Below, piece by piece: positions 1-6,142 of a stretch of DNA of 8,856 bases. The position numbers and the translations under genes were made by a program. The notes beneath the pieces were generated by a model. The model was not told where the DNA came from, did no database searches, and saw only the letters and a list, made by a program, of their open reading frames with translations. Within the stretch, counting starts at the first letter, position 1. Each line of letters starts with the position of its first letter. This DNA comes from Cyanobacteria bacterium UBA1186. GTDB lineage: Bacteria > Cyanobacteriota > Vampirovibrionia > Gastranaerophilales > Gastranaerophilaceae. Where the stretch lies: positions 11,801 to 20,656 of the forward strand of contig DBYM01000026.1 of NCBI GenBank assembly GCA_002309875.1, in the 5' to 3' direction.

Positions 1-345
1 GGTGTTGCAACAAATACAGGTATGGTAAAGGCTTTTGAAGAAGCATTGAATACAAAAGTTGTTGTTCCGGAAAACCACCAGACAATGGGTGCAATCGGGG
101 CAGCACTGCTTGCTATGGAAAACCATCAATATACCGAAACTCCGACCAAGTTCAAGGGTTGGGAAGTCGGTGAAATGAACTTCCAGTCAGTAACATGCCA
201 ATGCAACGGCTGCTCAAATAATTGCGAAGTTATTACGATTTTGGAAGGCTCTGAGCCGATAGGACACGTTGAAAAAATCAGCGATATTAAGGGGAATATA
301 ATTGCACGCTGGGGCGGAACCTGCGGAAGATGGGATATTGCATAA
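1..345 (+). CDS. C-terminal end of a BadF/BadG/HgdC-type CoA-dehydratase activase-like ATPase (5' partial)
   Basis: The reading frame is open from base 1 and stops at 343-345, giving the last 114 residues of a longer protein. The start GVATNTG.VKAFEEAL...VPE..Q.MGAIGAALLA matches the end of the ASKHA-fold ATPase domain of 2-hydroxyacyl-CoA dehydratase activators. It is followed by a short Cys-rich tail with cysteines at visible residues 66, 68, 71, 75 and 108 (CQCNGCSNNCEV, then GGTCGRWD). That tail is typical of the longer activase-like proteins rather than of the minimal activators. Family members use ATP to drive electron transfer through an iron-sulfur cluster into a partner dehydratase or reductase; whether this one does is inferred. 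The gene stops after the tail, so any COG3580/COG3581-like partner is not fused here. It lies 40 bp upstream of kdsA on the same strand and may share its transcript. The N-terminal part and true substrate cannot be seen. Confidence 0.75.
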   Translation, partial: GVATNTGMVKAFEEALNTKVVVPENHQTMGAIGAALLAMENHQYTETPTKFKGWEVGEMNFQSVTCQCNGCSNNCEVITILEGSEPIGHVEKISDIKGNIIARWGGTCGRWDIA

Positions 346-385
346 CGGAGTATTCGGGTGATAATAAAATCAAGAGGTAAAACAG

Positions 386-1198
386 ATGATTAAACTCAAA
401 GATTTTGAAATAGGCGGGAAAAAATTAACAATATTAGCAGGACCTTGTGCGGTCGAAACTCTTGATATAATGCGTGAAACTGCGGAAGGGCTGAAGAAAA
501 TTACCGAAAAACTCGGTATTAATTATGTTTTCAAATGTTCTTACGATAAGGCCAACCGTTCCTCGATTGATTCTTACAGAGGTCTCGGAATGGAAAAAGG
601 CCTTGAATATCTTGCCAAAATCAAAAAAGAGTTTGATTTGCCGATTGTTACTGATATTCATACTCCTGAGCAGGCGGCTGTTGCGGCAGAGGTTGCAGAT
701 ATCATTCAAATCCCTGCTTTTCTTTGCAGGCAGACAGATTTGCTTGTTGCGGCGGCAAAAACAGGCAGAATTGTTAATATCAAAAAAGGGCAGTTTCTTG
801 CTCCCCAACAGATGAAATCATTGGTTAAAAAGGTTGAAGACAGCGGGAATAGAAAGATTATGCTTACGGACAGGGGTGTAACGTTTGGCTACAATAACCT
901 TGTTTCGGATTTCAGGTCTATTCCTATTATGAAAGAATTAGGCTATCCTGTGGTGTTTGATGCAACGCATAGTGTTCAGATGCCGGGTTCAAACGGAGAT
1001 TCAACAGGCGGAGACAGAAGATTTGTACCGCTGCTTGCAAATTGTGCCATGGCCGCAGGTGCGGACGTTTTGTTCTTTGAAGTTCACCCGAATCCCGATA
1101 AAGCACTTTGCGACGGACCTAATATGCTTTTCCTGAAAGATGCTGAAAAAGTATTTTCTAAGTGTAAAGAAATTTTTGAGATAGTAAATAATGCTTAA
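386..1198 (+). CDS. kdsA: 3-deoxy-8-phosphooctulonate synthase (Kdo-8-phosphate synthase)
   Basis: This cytoplasmic enzyme condenses phosphoenolpyruvate with arabinose 5-phosphate to make Kdo-8-phosphate, the committed step to the Kdo sugar of lipopolysaccharide. The 270-residue length is normal for the family. Visible motifs are LAGPCAVE at 17-24, KCSYDKANRSS at 50-60, TDIHTP at 89-94, DATHSVQ at 192-198 and FEVHPNPDKALCDGPN at 231-246. Cys21, His195, Glu232 and Asp243 fall where the metal ligands of the metal-dependent KdsA class sit; metal-independent enzymes carry Asn in place of the Cys. I therefore infer a metal-dependent enzyme. The ATG is preceded by AGAGGT at 373-378 with a 7-base gap, a good ribosome-binding site. 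The 3' end overlaps aroA by 8 bp, so the two are probably translationally coupled. Confidence 0.96.
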   Translation: MIKLKDFEIGGKKLTILAGPCAVETLDIMRETAEGLKKITEKLGINYVFKCSYDKANRSSIDSYRGLGMEKGLEYLAKIKKEFDLPIVTDIHTPEQAAVAAEVADIIQIPAFLCRQTDLLVAAAKTGRIVNIKKGQFLAPQQMKSLVKKVEDSGNRKIMLTDRGVTFGYNNLVSDFRSIPIMKELGYPVVFDATHSVQMPGSNGDSTGGDRRFVPLLANCAMAAGADVLFFEVHPNPDKALCDGPNMLFLKDAEKVFSKCKEIFEIVNNA

Positions 1199-2480
1199 AA
1201 CTGTTTCAAAGTCCAAACCGTTAACGGGTGAAATAACAATTCCTGCGGATAAATCTGTTTCGCACAGAGCGGTTATGCTTGCTTCTTTAGCCAAGGGAAA
1301 ATGTATAATCAGCAATTTTTCAAGCGGTGCTGACTGTTGGTCAACGTTGAATATTTTTAAACAACTTGGCGTTCAGATTAATGAAACGGATAAAAAAACT
1401 ATTGAGATTTATTCTGACGGGACATTAAAAAAATCGAACACTCCCTTAGATGCAGGAAATTCAGGTACAACGACAAGGCTGCTATCGGGTATTCTTGCGG
1501 GACAGAATTTTGATTCGGAAATAATAGGTGATGAGAGCCTTTCTAAAAGACCTATGAAAAGAATTCTCATTCCGCTTACTCAAATGGGGGCAAAAATAGA
1601 TTCTGTTGATAACCATTTACCGCTCACAATTTACGGACAAAAACTGCACGGAATTGTTTACCCGATGCCGATTGCGAGTGCACAGGTCAAATCTTGTATT
1701 TTGCTTGCAGGGTTGAATGCAGAGGGTCAAACAACTGTCATTGAGCCTGCACAGAGCAGAAACCATACGGAATTGATGCTCAAATATTTGGGTGCCAACA
1801 TTTTGACATATAACAATGAAATAACTATTTACCCTTCTGAATTGGAGGCGAAGGATATTAAAATTGTCGGAGATATTTCGTCTGCAGCATTTTTTATTGT
1901 TGCGGGTTTAATAGTTCCGGATTCGGATTTTGTTATCAAAAATGTCGGGATTAATCCTACAAGAACGGGAATCCTTGATATTGTAAAACGTATGGGTGCA
2001 GGGGCAGGAGTAAATGTATTTAATAAGCGGATTGTTTCAGGTGAAGAATGTGCGGATATAAGAGTTCAATATACGGACAACCTGAAAGGGTGCGTGATTG
2101 AAGGTGCCGATATCCCGAGGCTCATTGATGAACTCCCTGTTATTGCGGTTTTGGCTTCGCAGGCTGAGGGTGAAACCGTTGTTAAAAATGCGGAAGATTT
2201 AAGAAATAAAGAATCTGACAGAATTAAATGTCTTGTTGCCGAACTCAGAAAAATCGGAGTTGATATTGAAGAAACTCCCGACGGATTTATTATAACGGGG
2301 AAAACAAAGTTGTCGCCGACAACTGATATACCTCTTGAAAGTTACCATGACCACAGGCTTGCAATGAGTTTTTATATTGCAGGGCTCATTTGCGAAAAAG
2401 AAATTGCCATTAATGGTTTTGAGTGGACAAAAATTTCCTTCCCTGAATTTGAAGCACTTGTTTCAGAATTAAACGGCTAA
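1191..2480 (+). CDS. aroA: 3-phosphoshikimate 1-carboxyvinyltransferase (EPSP synthase), class II-like
   Basis: This is the sixth step of the shikimate pathway: it joins phosphoenolpyruvate to shikimate 3-phosphate, leading to chorismate and aromatic amino acids. It has 429 residues, a full-length two-domain enzyme. Motifs seen are IPADKSVSHRA at 17-27, LDAGNSGTTTRL at 86-97, SKRPMKR at 118-124, SAQVKS at 163-168, RNHTE at 190-194, NPTRTG at 255-260, LIDELP at 311-316 with the catalytic-type Asp313, RNKESDRI at 338-345 and HDHRLAM at 386-392. RxHxE, SAQxK and NxTR are the sequence marks used to separate class II enzymes from the E. coli-type class I; the N-terminal GDKS mark is ADKS here. The start overlaps the end of kdsA by 8 bp, with GAGATAG just upstream as a possible ribosome-binding site. 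The stop codon sits in the loop of a small hairpin facing a convergent gene. Confidence 0.96.
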   Translation: MLKTVSKSKPLTGEITIPADKSVSHRAVMLASLAKGKCIISNFSSGADCWSTLNIFKQLGVQINETDKKTIEIYSDGTLKKSNTPLDAGNSGTTTRLLSGILAGQNFDSEIIGDESLSKRPMKRILIPLTQMGAKIDSVDNHLPLTIYGQKLHGIVYPMPIASAQVKSCILLAGLNAEGQTTVIEPAQSRNHTELMLKYLGANILTYNNEITIYPSELEAKDIKIVGDISSAAFFIVAGLIVPDSDFVIKNVGINPTRTGILDIVKRMGAGAGVNVFNKRIVSGEECADIRVQYTDNLKGCVIEGADIPRLIDELPVIAVLASQAEGETVVKNAEDLRNKESDRIKCLVAELRKIGVDIEETPDGFIITGKTKLSPTTDIPLESYHDHRLAMSFYIAGLICEKEIAINGFEWTKISFPEFEALVSELNG

Positions 2481-2487
2481 CCGTTTA
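2470..2487. terminator. Small hairpin between convergent aroA and permease genes
   Basis: TAAACGG at 2470-2476 and CCGTTTA at 2481-2487 form a perfect 7-bp stem with a 4-base loop CTAA that contains the aroA stop codon. The two genes converge with 7 bp between their stop codons, so this is the only place for a shared terminator. The stem is AT-rich, and the T-rich run on the plus strand (CCTTTTT) starts about 9 bases after the stem and not directly next to it. It is a plausible weak bidirectional terminator, not a textbook one. Confidence 0.4.
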
Positions 2488-3342
2488 TTAGGTATCCTTT
2501 TTGGCAAACTTTCTCTGCAAAAGCGCAAGTATGAATATCACGACAAATAAGATATAGGCAAGAGCGCAGGATTTTCCGACATCAAAGTATTCAAAAGCGT
2601 ATTTGTATATTGAATAAACGATTACGTTTGTTGAATCCTGAGGTCCGCCTTCCGTCATAACATAGATCAGGTCAAACACTTGGAATGAAGATATCGCTGT
2701 GACGAGGGTGACAAAATACGTTGTCGGTTTAAGGAGAGGAAGAGTAATATACCAAAACGATTTACTCCCGTTTGCACCGTCTATTTCGGCTGCTTCATAG
2801 AGGTTTTGCGGAATTGTTGATAACCCTGTCAGGAATAATACAACGTTATACCCGATTAACTTCCATACCGAAACGAATATGAGTACAGGCATGGCAAGAT
2901 GTGTGTCATAAAGCCATGTCATATTTGTTTTTAATAAAGCATTTACTCCCCCGATGTTCGGGTCAAATATCCAACTCCAAACAATTGCGATAACGACCGC
3001 AGGAGTGATAAACGGAATAAAATAAATCGTCTTAAACCACTCGCTCCCTCTGATTTTTGTATTTATAATCCCTGCAATTATTAAAGGTATTATCACCGCA
3101 AAAATTGTTGTTGAAATTGCGTAAATAAGAGTATTAACAAGGATTTGGGTGAAAACGGGTGCGGTTAAAATTTCTTTGTAGTTATCAAGCCCGACAAATT
3201 TTATTTCGTTAAGCAAATCCCAATCCGTAAAACTCAGTGCAAAAGAGCAAAATATCGGAATTATTATAAATATAAAAGTTCCGATAACGGCAGGAAGTAC
3301 AAAATAAAGTCCCGTAATATTTTTACAAGTATCCTTTTGCAT
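2488..3342 (-). CDS. Sugar-type ABC transporter permease (MalF/UgpA family)
   Basis: This is an inner-membrane permease subunit of a carbohydrate-uptake (CUT1-type) ABC transporter. It has 284 residues with about six hydrophobic segments, roughly at 14-36, 70-93, 105-125, 149-172, 207-228 and 257-275. The cytoplasmic EAA loop that docks the ATPase is clear at 183-206 (EAAEIDGANG...FWYITLPLLKP). The stretch MTEGGPQDSTNVIVYSIYKY at 229-248 is characteristic of the UgpA/MalF-type subunit of the pair. Such permeases work as heterodimers with a MalG/UgpE-type partner, a binding protein and an ATPase. None of these lies in the window: the gene is convergent with aroA and divergent from the mutase gene, so it stands alone. 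The substrate cannot be read from sequence; sugar or glycerol-phosphate is the family expectation. The ATG at 3342 has no Shine-Dalgarno sequence upstream, only a close -10 box. Confidence 0.9.
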   Translation of the reverse strand: MQKDTCKNITGLYFVLPAVIGTFIFIIIPIFCSFALSFTDWDLLNEIKFVGLDNYKEILTAPVFTQILVNTLIYAISTTIFAVIIPLIIAGIINTKIRGSEWFKTIYFIPFITPAVVIAIVWSWIFDPNIGGVNALLKTNMTWLYDTHLAMPVLIFVSVWKLIGYNVVLFLTGLSTIPQNLYEAAEIDGANGSKSFWYITLPLLKPTTYFVTLVTAISSFQVFDLIYVMTEGGPQDSTNVIVYSIYKYAFEYFDVGKSCALAYILFVVIFILALLQRKFAKKDT

Positions 3343-3348
3343 GGTAAT

Positions 3349-3354
3349 ATTATA
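3349..3354 (-). promoter_or_regulatory. Candidate -10 box for the permease gene, implying a leaderless mRNA
   Basis: Read on the minus strand, a perfect TATAAT ends 6 bases before the permease ATG (TATAATATTACCATG). A start site about 7 bases downstream of the box would fall on the A of the ATG. There is no convincing -35 hexamer 16-18 bp upstream and no Shine-Dalgarno sequence. The match is exact, but AT-rich DNA produces such hexamers by chance, so the call rests mostly on position. Confidence 0.4.
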
Positions 3355-3356
3355 CT
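3351..3356 (+). promoter_or_regulatory. Candidate -10 box for the phosphohexomutase gene, overlapping the opposed box
   Basis: TATACT on the plus strand overlaps by 4 bp the TATAAT on the minus strand. Transcription from it would begin near 3363, so the whole G/C-rich repeat that follows would become the 5' leader of the mutase mRNA. No good -35 element is visible. This is a weak call made from position and one near-consensus hexamer. Confidence 0.25.
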
Positions 3357-3362
3357 ACAAAC

Positions 3363-3407
3363 CCTAAGTTCCCTCTTTTTGTGAAGGGGGAGAGGAGATT
3401 GGAGAGG
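3363..3407 (+). repeat. Degenerate palindromic repeat upstream of the mutase gene
   Basis: This is a purine/pyrimidine-skewed block, C/T-rich then G/A-rich (TTCCCTCTTTTTGTGAAGGG, then GGAGAGGAGATTGGAGAGG), in otherwise AT-rich DNA. As plus-strand RNA, CUCUUUUU at 3373-3380 can pair with AGGGGGAG around 3385-3392 across a GUGA loop, using several G-U pairs. The same plan (C-run, short loop, G-run, then a G-rich tail ending in GGTTT or GGGGTTT) recurs at 7231-7271 inside bioG. The block resembles widespread small palindromic repeats with a CCCTAACCCTCTCC-like core. Its end supplies the ribosome-binding site GGAGAGG of the downstream gene. The boundaries are approximate. Confidence 0.5.
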
Positions 3408-3410
3408 TTT

Positions 3411-4892
3411 ATGATAGATTTATCAGCATTTGGGAAAAACGATATAAGAGGAATATACGGAGATAATGTAACAGAGGAACTCTTCTATTATACGGGCAGA
3501 GGTTTCGTAAGATATTTAGCCGAGCAGACGGGAAAAAAGAATCCCGAAATATGGATTAGTGTATGCAGAGATGCAAGGCTCCATTCTCCGGCTCTTTCCA
3601 AGTCGCTTGTTGAGGGTATTTTATCAACGGGTGCAAATGTTATTGATATGGGCTTGGCACCGACTCCTTTGGGTTATTATTCCGAAGTGGTAGGCCTCCC
3701 TCCCGCTTTAACAAAGTATATGCCTGTAACAGGTGCGATGATTATTACGGCAAGTCATAATCCGAGCCAATATAACGGTATGAAGATGACGTATAACAAA
3801 CAGTCTTTGCACGAAGACCAGATAAAAGAAGTTAAGGAACTGACGGAACGGGAATACAATATGCAGTTACCGCCTGCCCCTAATGGGATTTATGCGGAAT
3901 ATGATTTGATTCCTGATTATATTGATGTTATGACCAAAAATTTTGGTAAAATCGGTGAAGGCCTGAAGGTTGTTGTCGATAGTGCAAATGCCACCGGCGG
4001 AATTGTTGCACCGAAACTTTATCGTGCATTGGGTTGTGAAGTCGTCGAACTCTATTCAATGCCTGACGGCAGATTCCCGCACCATCACCCTAATCCTAGT
4101 GATGAAAAGACTTTGACGGATATTAAACGTGCAGTTGTCGAAAATAAAGCGGATTTGGGTATTGCTTTTGACGGCGATTCCGACAGAATCGGGGTTATTG
4201 ATTCGGAAGGTAATTCTCTGACGGGAGACAAATTACTGCTTATTTATGCTCAGGATATTATTGAGAAATACAATGCGAAGGGAATAAAGCCGTTTATCGT
4301 TTCCGAAGTCAAATGCTCTCAGGTTTTATACGATACGATTGACGAACTTGGCGGAATTTCCGTTATGTGCAAGACAGGACACGGATTTATCAAATCAAAG
4401 ATGAAAGAAGTCGGAGCGGTACTTGCCGGTGAAATGAGCGGTCATATTTTCTTCAAGGACAGATACCACGGGTTTGATGATGCAATTTATGCAGGCTGCA
4501 GAATTATAGAAATTTTGGCCGAAAAGAAAAGACAGAACAAGGATTTCAAAATTGCGGACTTGCTCACTCCGTTTAAAAAAGTTTGTTCTTCACCTGAAGT
4601 CAGAGTTTCATGCCCTAATTCTCTGAAGAAACCGACTCTTGATACATTTGAAGCAATTATTTCCAAAAATCCAAACTTCTTCGGTACAAAAATCAAAGAG
4701 ATTATAACCATAGACGGTATGAGGATTGTGTTTGAAGGTGGCGGATTTGCACTGATACGTCAAAGTAATACGGAGCCTGTATTTACACTCCGTTTTGAAG
4801 CAAAAGACGAAGAATCTGTCCACAAATATGAAGATTTAATGGTCGATAAGATTGTGGAAATTGTTAAAAATAACGCAGTAACGGTGGGGTAA
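3411..4892 (+). CDS. Phosphomannomutase/phosphoglucomutase (alpha-D-phosphohexomutase)
   Basis: This cytoplasmic enzyme moves phosphate between C6 and C1 of a hexose phosphate through a phosphoserine, supplying sugar 1-phosphates for nucleotide sugars and cell-envelope glycans. With the ATG at 3411 it has 493 residues, normal for the family. Motifs are ITASHNP at 112-118 with the catalytic Ser115, the Mg-binding loop DGDSDR at 254-259, the sugar-binding GEMSGH at 340-345 and the phosphate-binding RQSNTEP at 450-456. A GTG at 3381 would add ten residues, but these (MKGERRLERF) are just translated repeat. The protein homology begins at IDLSAFGKNDIRG, and GGAGAGG at 3401-3407 serves the ATG, so I chose 3411. 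Glucose or mannose specificity cannot be decided (manB, pgm and algC are all possible labels). The stop codon lies in the first unit of a 14-bp tandem repeat. Confidence 0.93.
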   Translation: MIDLSAFGKNDIRGIYGDNVTEELFYYTGRGFVRYLAEQTGKKNPEIWISVCRDARLHSPALSKSLVEGILSTGANVIDMGLAPTPLGYYSEVVGLPPALTKYMPVTGAMIITASHNPSQYNGMKMTYNKQSLHEDQIKEVKELTEREYNMQLPPAPNGIYAEYDLIPDYIDVMTKNFGKIGEGLKVVVDSANATGGIVAPKLYRALGCEVVELYSMPDGRFPHHHPNPSDEKTLTDIKRAVVENKADLGIAFDGDSDRIGVIDSEGNSLTGDKLLLIYAQDIIEKYNAKGIKPFIVSEVKCSQVLYDTIDELGGISVMCKTGHGFIKSKMKEVGAVLAGEMSGHIFFKDRYHGFDDAIYAGCRIIEILAEKKRQNKDFKIADLLTPFKKVCSSPEVRVSCPNSLKKPTLDTFEAIISKNPNFFGTKIKEIITIDGMRIVFEGGGFALIRQSNTEPVFTLRFEAKDEESVHKYEDLMVDKIVEIVKNNAVTVG

Positions 4893-4940
4893 ATATCGTT
4901 GGGTAAATTCTGCGGGGTAAATATTGCGGGGTAAATACCA
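4885..4940. repeat. Four 14-bp tandem repeats at the mutase/kinase convergent junction
   Basis: The core GGGTAAAT starts at 4887, 4901, 4915 and 4929, exactly 14 bp apart. The units are TGGGGTAAATATCG, TTGGGTAAATTCTG, CGGGGTAAATATTG and CGGGGTAAATACCA. The first unit contains the stop codon of the mutase gene (TAA at 4890-4892), and the last ends one base before the kinase stop codon. A period of 14 is not a multiple of 3, so copy number changes would not be tolerated as coding sequence. No hairpin terminator is visible here; the array fills the whole junction. It is too short and spacer-less to be CRISPR. Confidence 0.85.
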
Positions 4941-4941
4941 A

Positions 4942-6096
4942 TTACAAACAGATTTCCACTTCGGATTCCTGATGTTGTTCAACGGGAATTTTAAATCCGA
5001 AGATATTTCGGTTTTCTTTGCTGCTTTGAACAAACATTTCGCCGGAATGACTTTTTATTATTTTGTTTGATGCATACAAACCGAGCCCGATACCAAGTTC
5101 CTTGTTTATTCCGGAATAGGAAACATATCTTGCAAAGATTGTTCTTTGTTTTTCTTCAGTAAGATAAGGACTTTGGTTTTCGAACTGAAAAAATAAAAAA
5201 CTTCCGTCATAAGCGACTTTGAGTTGTAATTCGGTATCTTTGAAGGCATATTTAATTCCGTTAGACAACAAATTCATAATGACTCGCTTAATCTGTACCC
5301 TGTCTGCGCATATTGTAATCCCCGGATTTTCATATTCAGTTGTAATACTTATGCCTTTGTCTTTTGCAACATAGAGCATTTCGGATATACATTCGTTTAA
5401 TAAAGATATAAAATTAAATTCATCAAAGTTGAGTTTTATTGCTCCGCCGTAATTTCTGTAAGTTGAAAGCAGAGAAGACAACATTCCGTTCATATACCGG
5501 CATGAGTCCAGAACCATTTCAAGGATCTCTTTTTGTTCTGTATTAAAGTTTCCGAATGCACCTTTGAGCAGGAGTTCAAGACCCCTGATTTGTGCAATGG
5601 TAGGATTTTTAAGGTCGTGTCCTATTGATGCAACAAAAGTTTCTCTTTGTGCCTGCAGGCGTTTTTCGGCATTCATGTATTTAAAATGCTTGTTTACAAA
5701 CTTTTCTTTTATGATTTCTTCCTGCGTAATATCCTTTACAACGGAAATTAGACCGCAGAAATTTCTGTCAGCCAAAACAGGACAGGAAGTTATATTCAGA
5801 ATTTTATCCGTTTCTGTGTTAATTATATAGTTTAGCGGTCTCATTTCGTTTTTAACCTGATTATCCGCATCAGAAATCAATCGGATATTTTTATCCGTAA
5901 GGTATTTATTTTTAATATTCCCTGTCAGAGAATCAGTATTTCCCATCAGAAAGAGGCTGCAGTAACTTTTGTTTGCGCTTATGTAACGAAGGTTTTTGTC
6001 TTTTATGACAACCCCGTCGGGGAAGTCTTCAAAAATTTTCGAGGCGCAATTTAAGTCAGGATTTTTTGATTTGTATAAATTATCAGCAGTTTTCAT
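4942..6096 (-). CDS. Cytoplasmic PAS-domain sensor histidine kinase, orphan
   Basis: It has 384 residues from the ATG at 6096. A PAS domain covers about 21-125 (FPDGVVIKDKNLRYISANKS ... GLISVVKDIT), followed by a probable helical linker, a HisKA dimerisation domain with the phospho-accepting His160 in SIGHDLKNP, and an HATPase domain. The N box shows N275 and N279 (MNLLSNGIKYA) and the G2 box is GIGLGLY at 335-341. The G1 box, normally DxGxG, reads ENQSP at 306-310, losing both glycines. No membrane segment or signal peptide is present, so the signal should be cytoplasmic. A GTG at 6105 would add three residues, but GGTGAT just upstream of the ATG looks like its ribosome-binding site. No response regulator is in view. 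The gene lies 46 bp after bioC on the same strand, so it may be in the bioGC transcript. Its start overlaps a perfect inverted repeat. Confidence 0.88.
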   Translation of the reverse strand: MKTADNLYKSKNPDLNCASKIFEDFPDGVVIKDKNLRYISANKSYCSLFLMGNTDSLTGNIKNKYLTDKNIRLISDADNQVKNEMRPLNYIINTETDKILNITSCPVLADRNFCGLISVVKDITQEEIIKEKFVNKHFKYMNAEKRLQAQRETFVASIGHDLKNPTIAQIRGLELLLKGAFGNFNTEQKEILEMVLDSCRYMNGMLSSLLSTYRNYGGAIKLNFDEFNFISLLNECISEMLYVAKDKGISITTEYENPGITICADRVQIKRVIMNLLSNGIKYAFKDTELQLKVAYDGSFLFFQFENQSPYLTEEKQRTIFARYVSYSGINKELGIGLGLYASNKIIKSHSGEMFVQSSKENRNIFGFKIPVEQHQESEVEICL

Positions 6097-6115
6097 AGTT
6101 ATCACCGATAACTAT
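6095..6115. promoter_or_regulatory. Perfect 9-bp inverted repeat over the kinase start codon
   Basis: ATAGTTATC at 6095-6103 and GATAACTAT at 6107-6115 are exact inverted copies separated by ACC. On the kinase mRNA, this is a stem with loop GGU, and the ribosome-binding site GGUGAU spans the loop and the first bases of the 3' arm. The last two bases of that arm are the AU of the AUG. The site could be an RNA hairpin that limits translation or a DNA operator for a dimeric regulator. No known regulator is assigned. Confidence 0.6.
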
Positions 6116-6142
6116 ATTACTATTCAAAATCTCATTAAAATA

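Noticed and set aside
434..808. Minus-strand open frame of 124 codons opposite kdsA, and other antisense frames such as 1001-1315, 5564-5830 and 8212-8493
   Set aside because: They lie fully opposite strongly conserved genes, have no recognisable domains and look like shadows of the coding frames.
3381..3410. GTG start giving a 503-residue mutase with N-terminal MKGERRLERF
   Set aside because: The extra residues are translated repeat, and the GTG itself has no good ribosome-binding site. The family homology and GGAGAGG fit the ATG at 3411.
4885..4940. CRISPR array
   Set aside because: The units are 14 bp, directly adjacent with no spacers, and no cas genes are present; this is a simple tandem repeat.
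5689..5702. TTGTTTACAAAC in the kinase gene and GTTTACAA near 8791 as BirA-type biotin operators
   Set aside because: Both lie deep inside coding regions far from a biotin promoter, and neither has the paired half-site at BirA spacing.
6097..6105. GTG start at 6105 for the histidine kinase
   Set aside because: The GTG is part of the GGTGAT ribosome-binding site for the ATG at 6096, and it adds only three residues.
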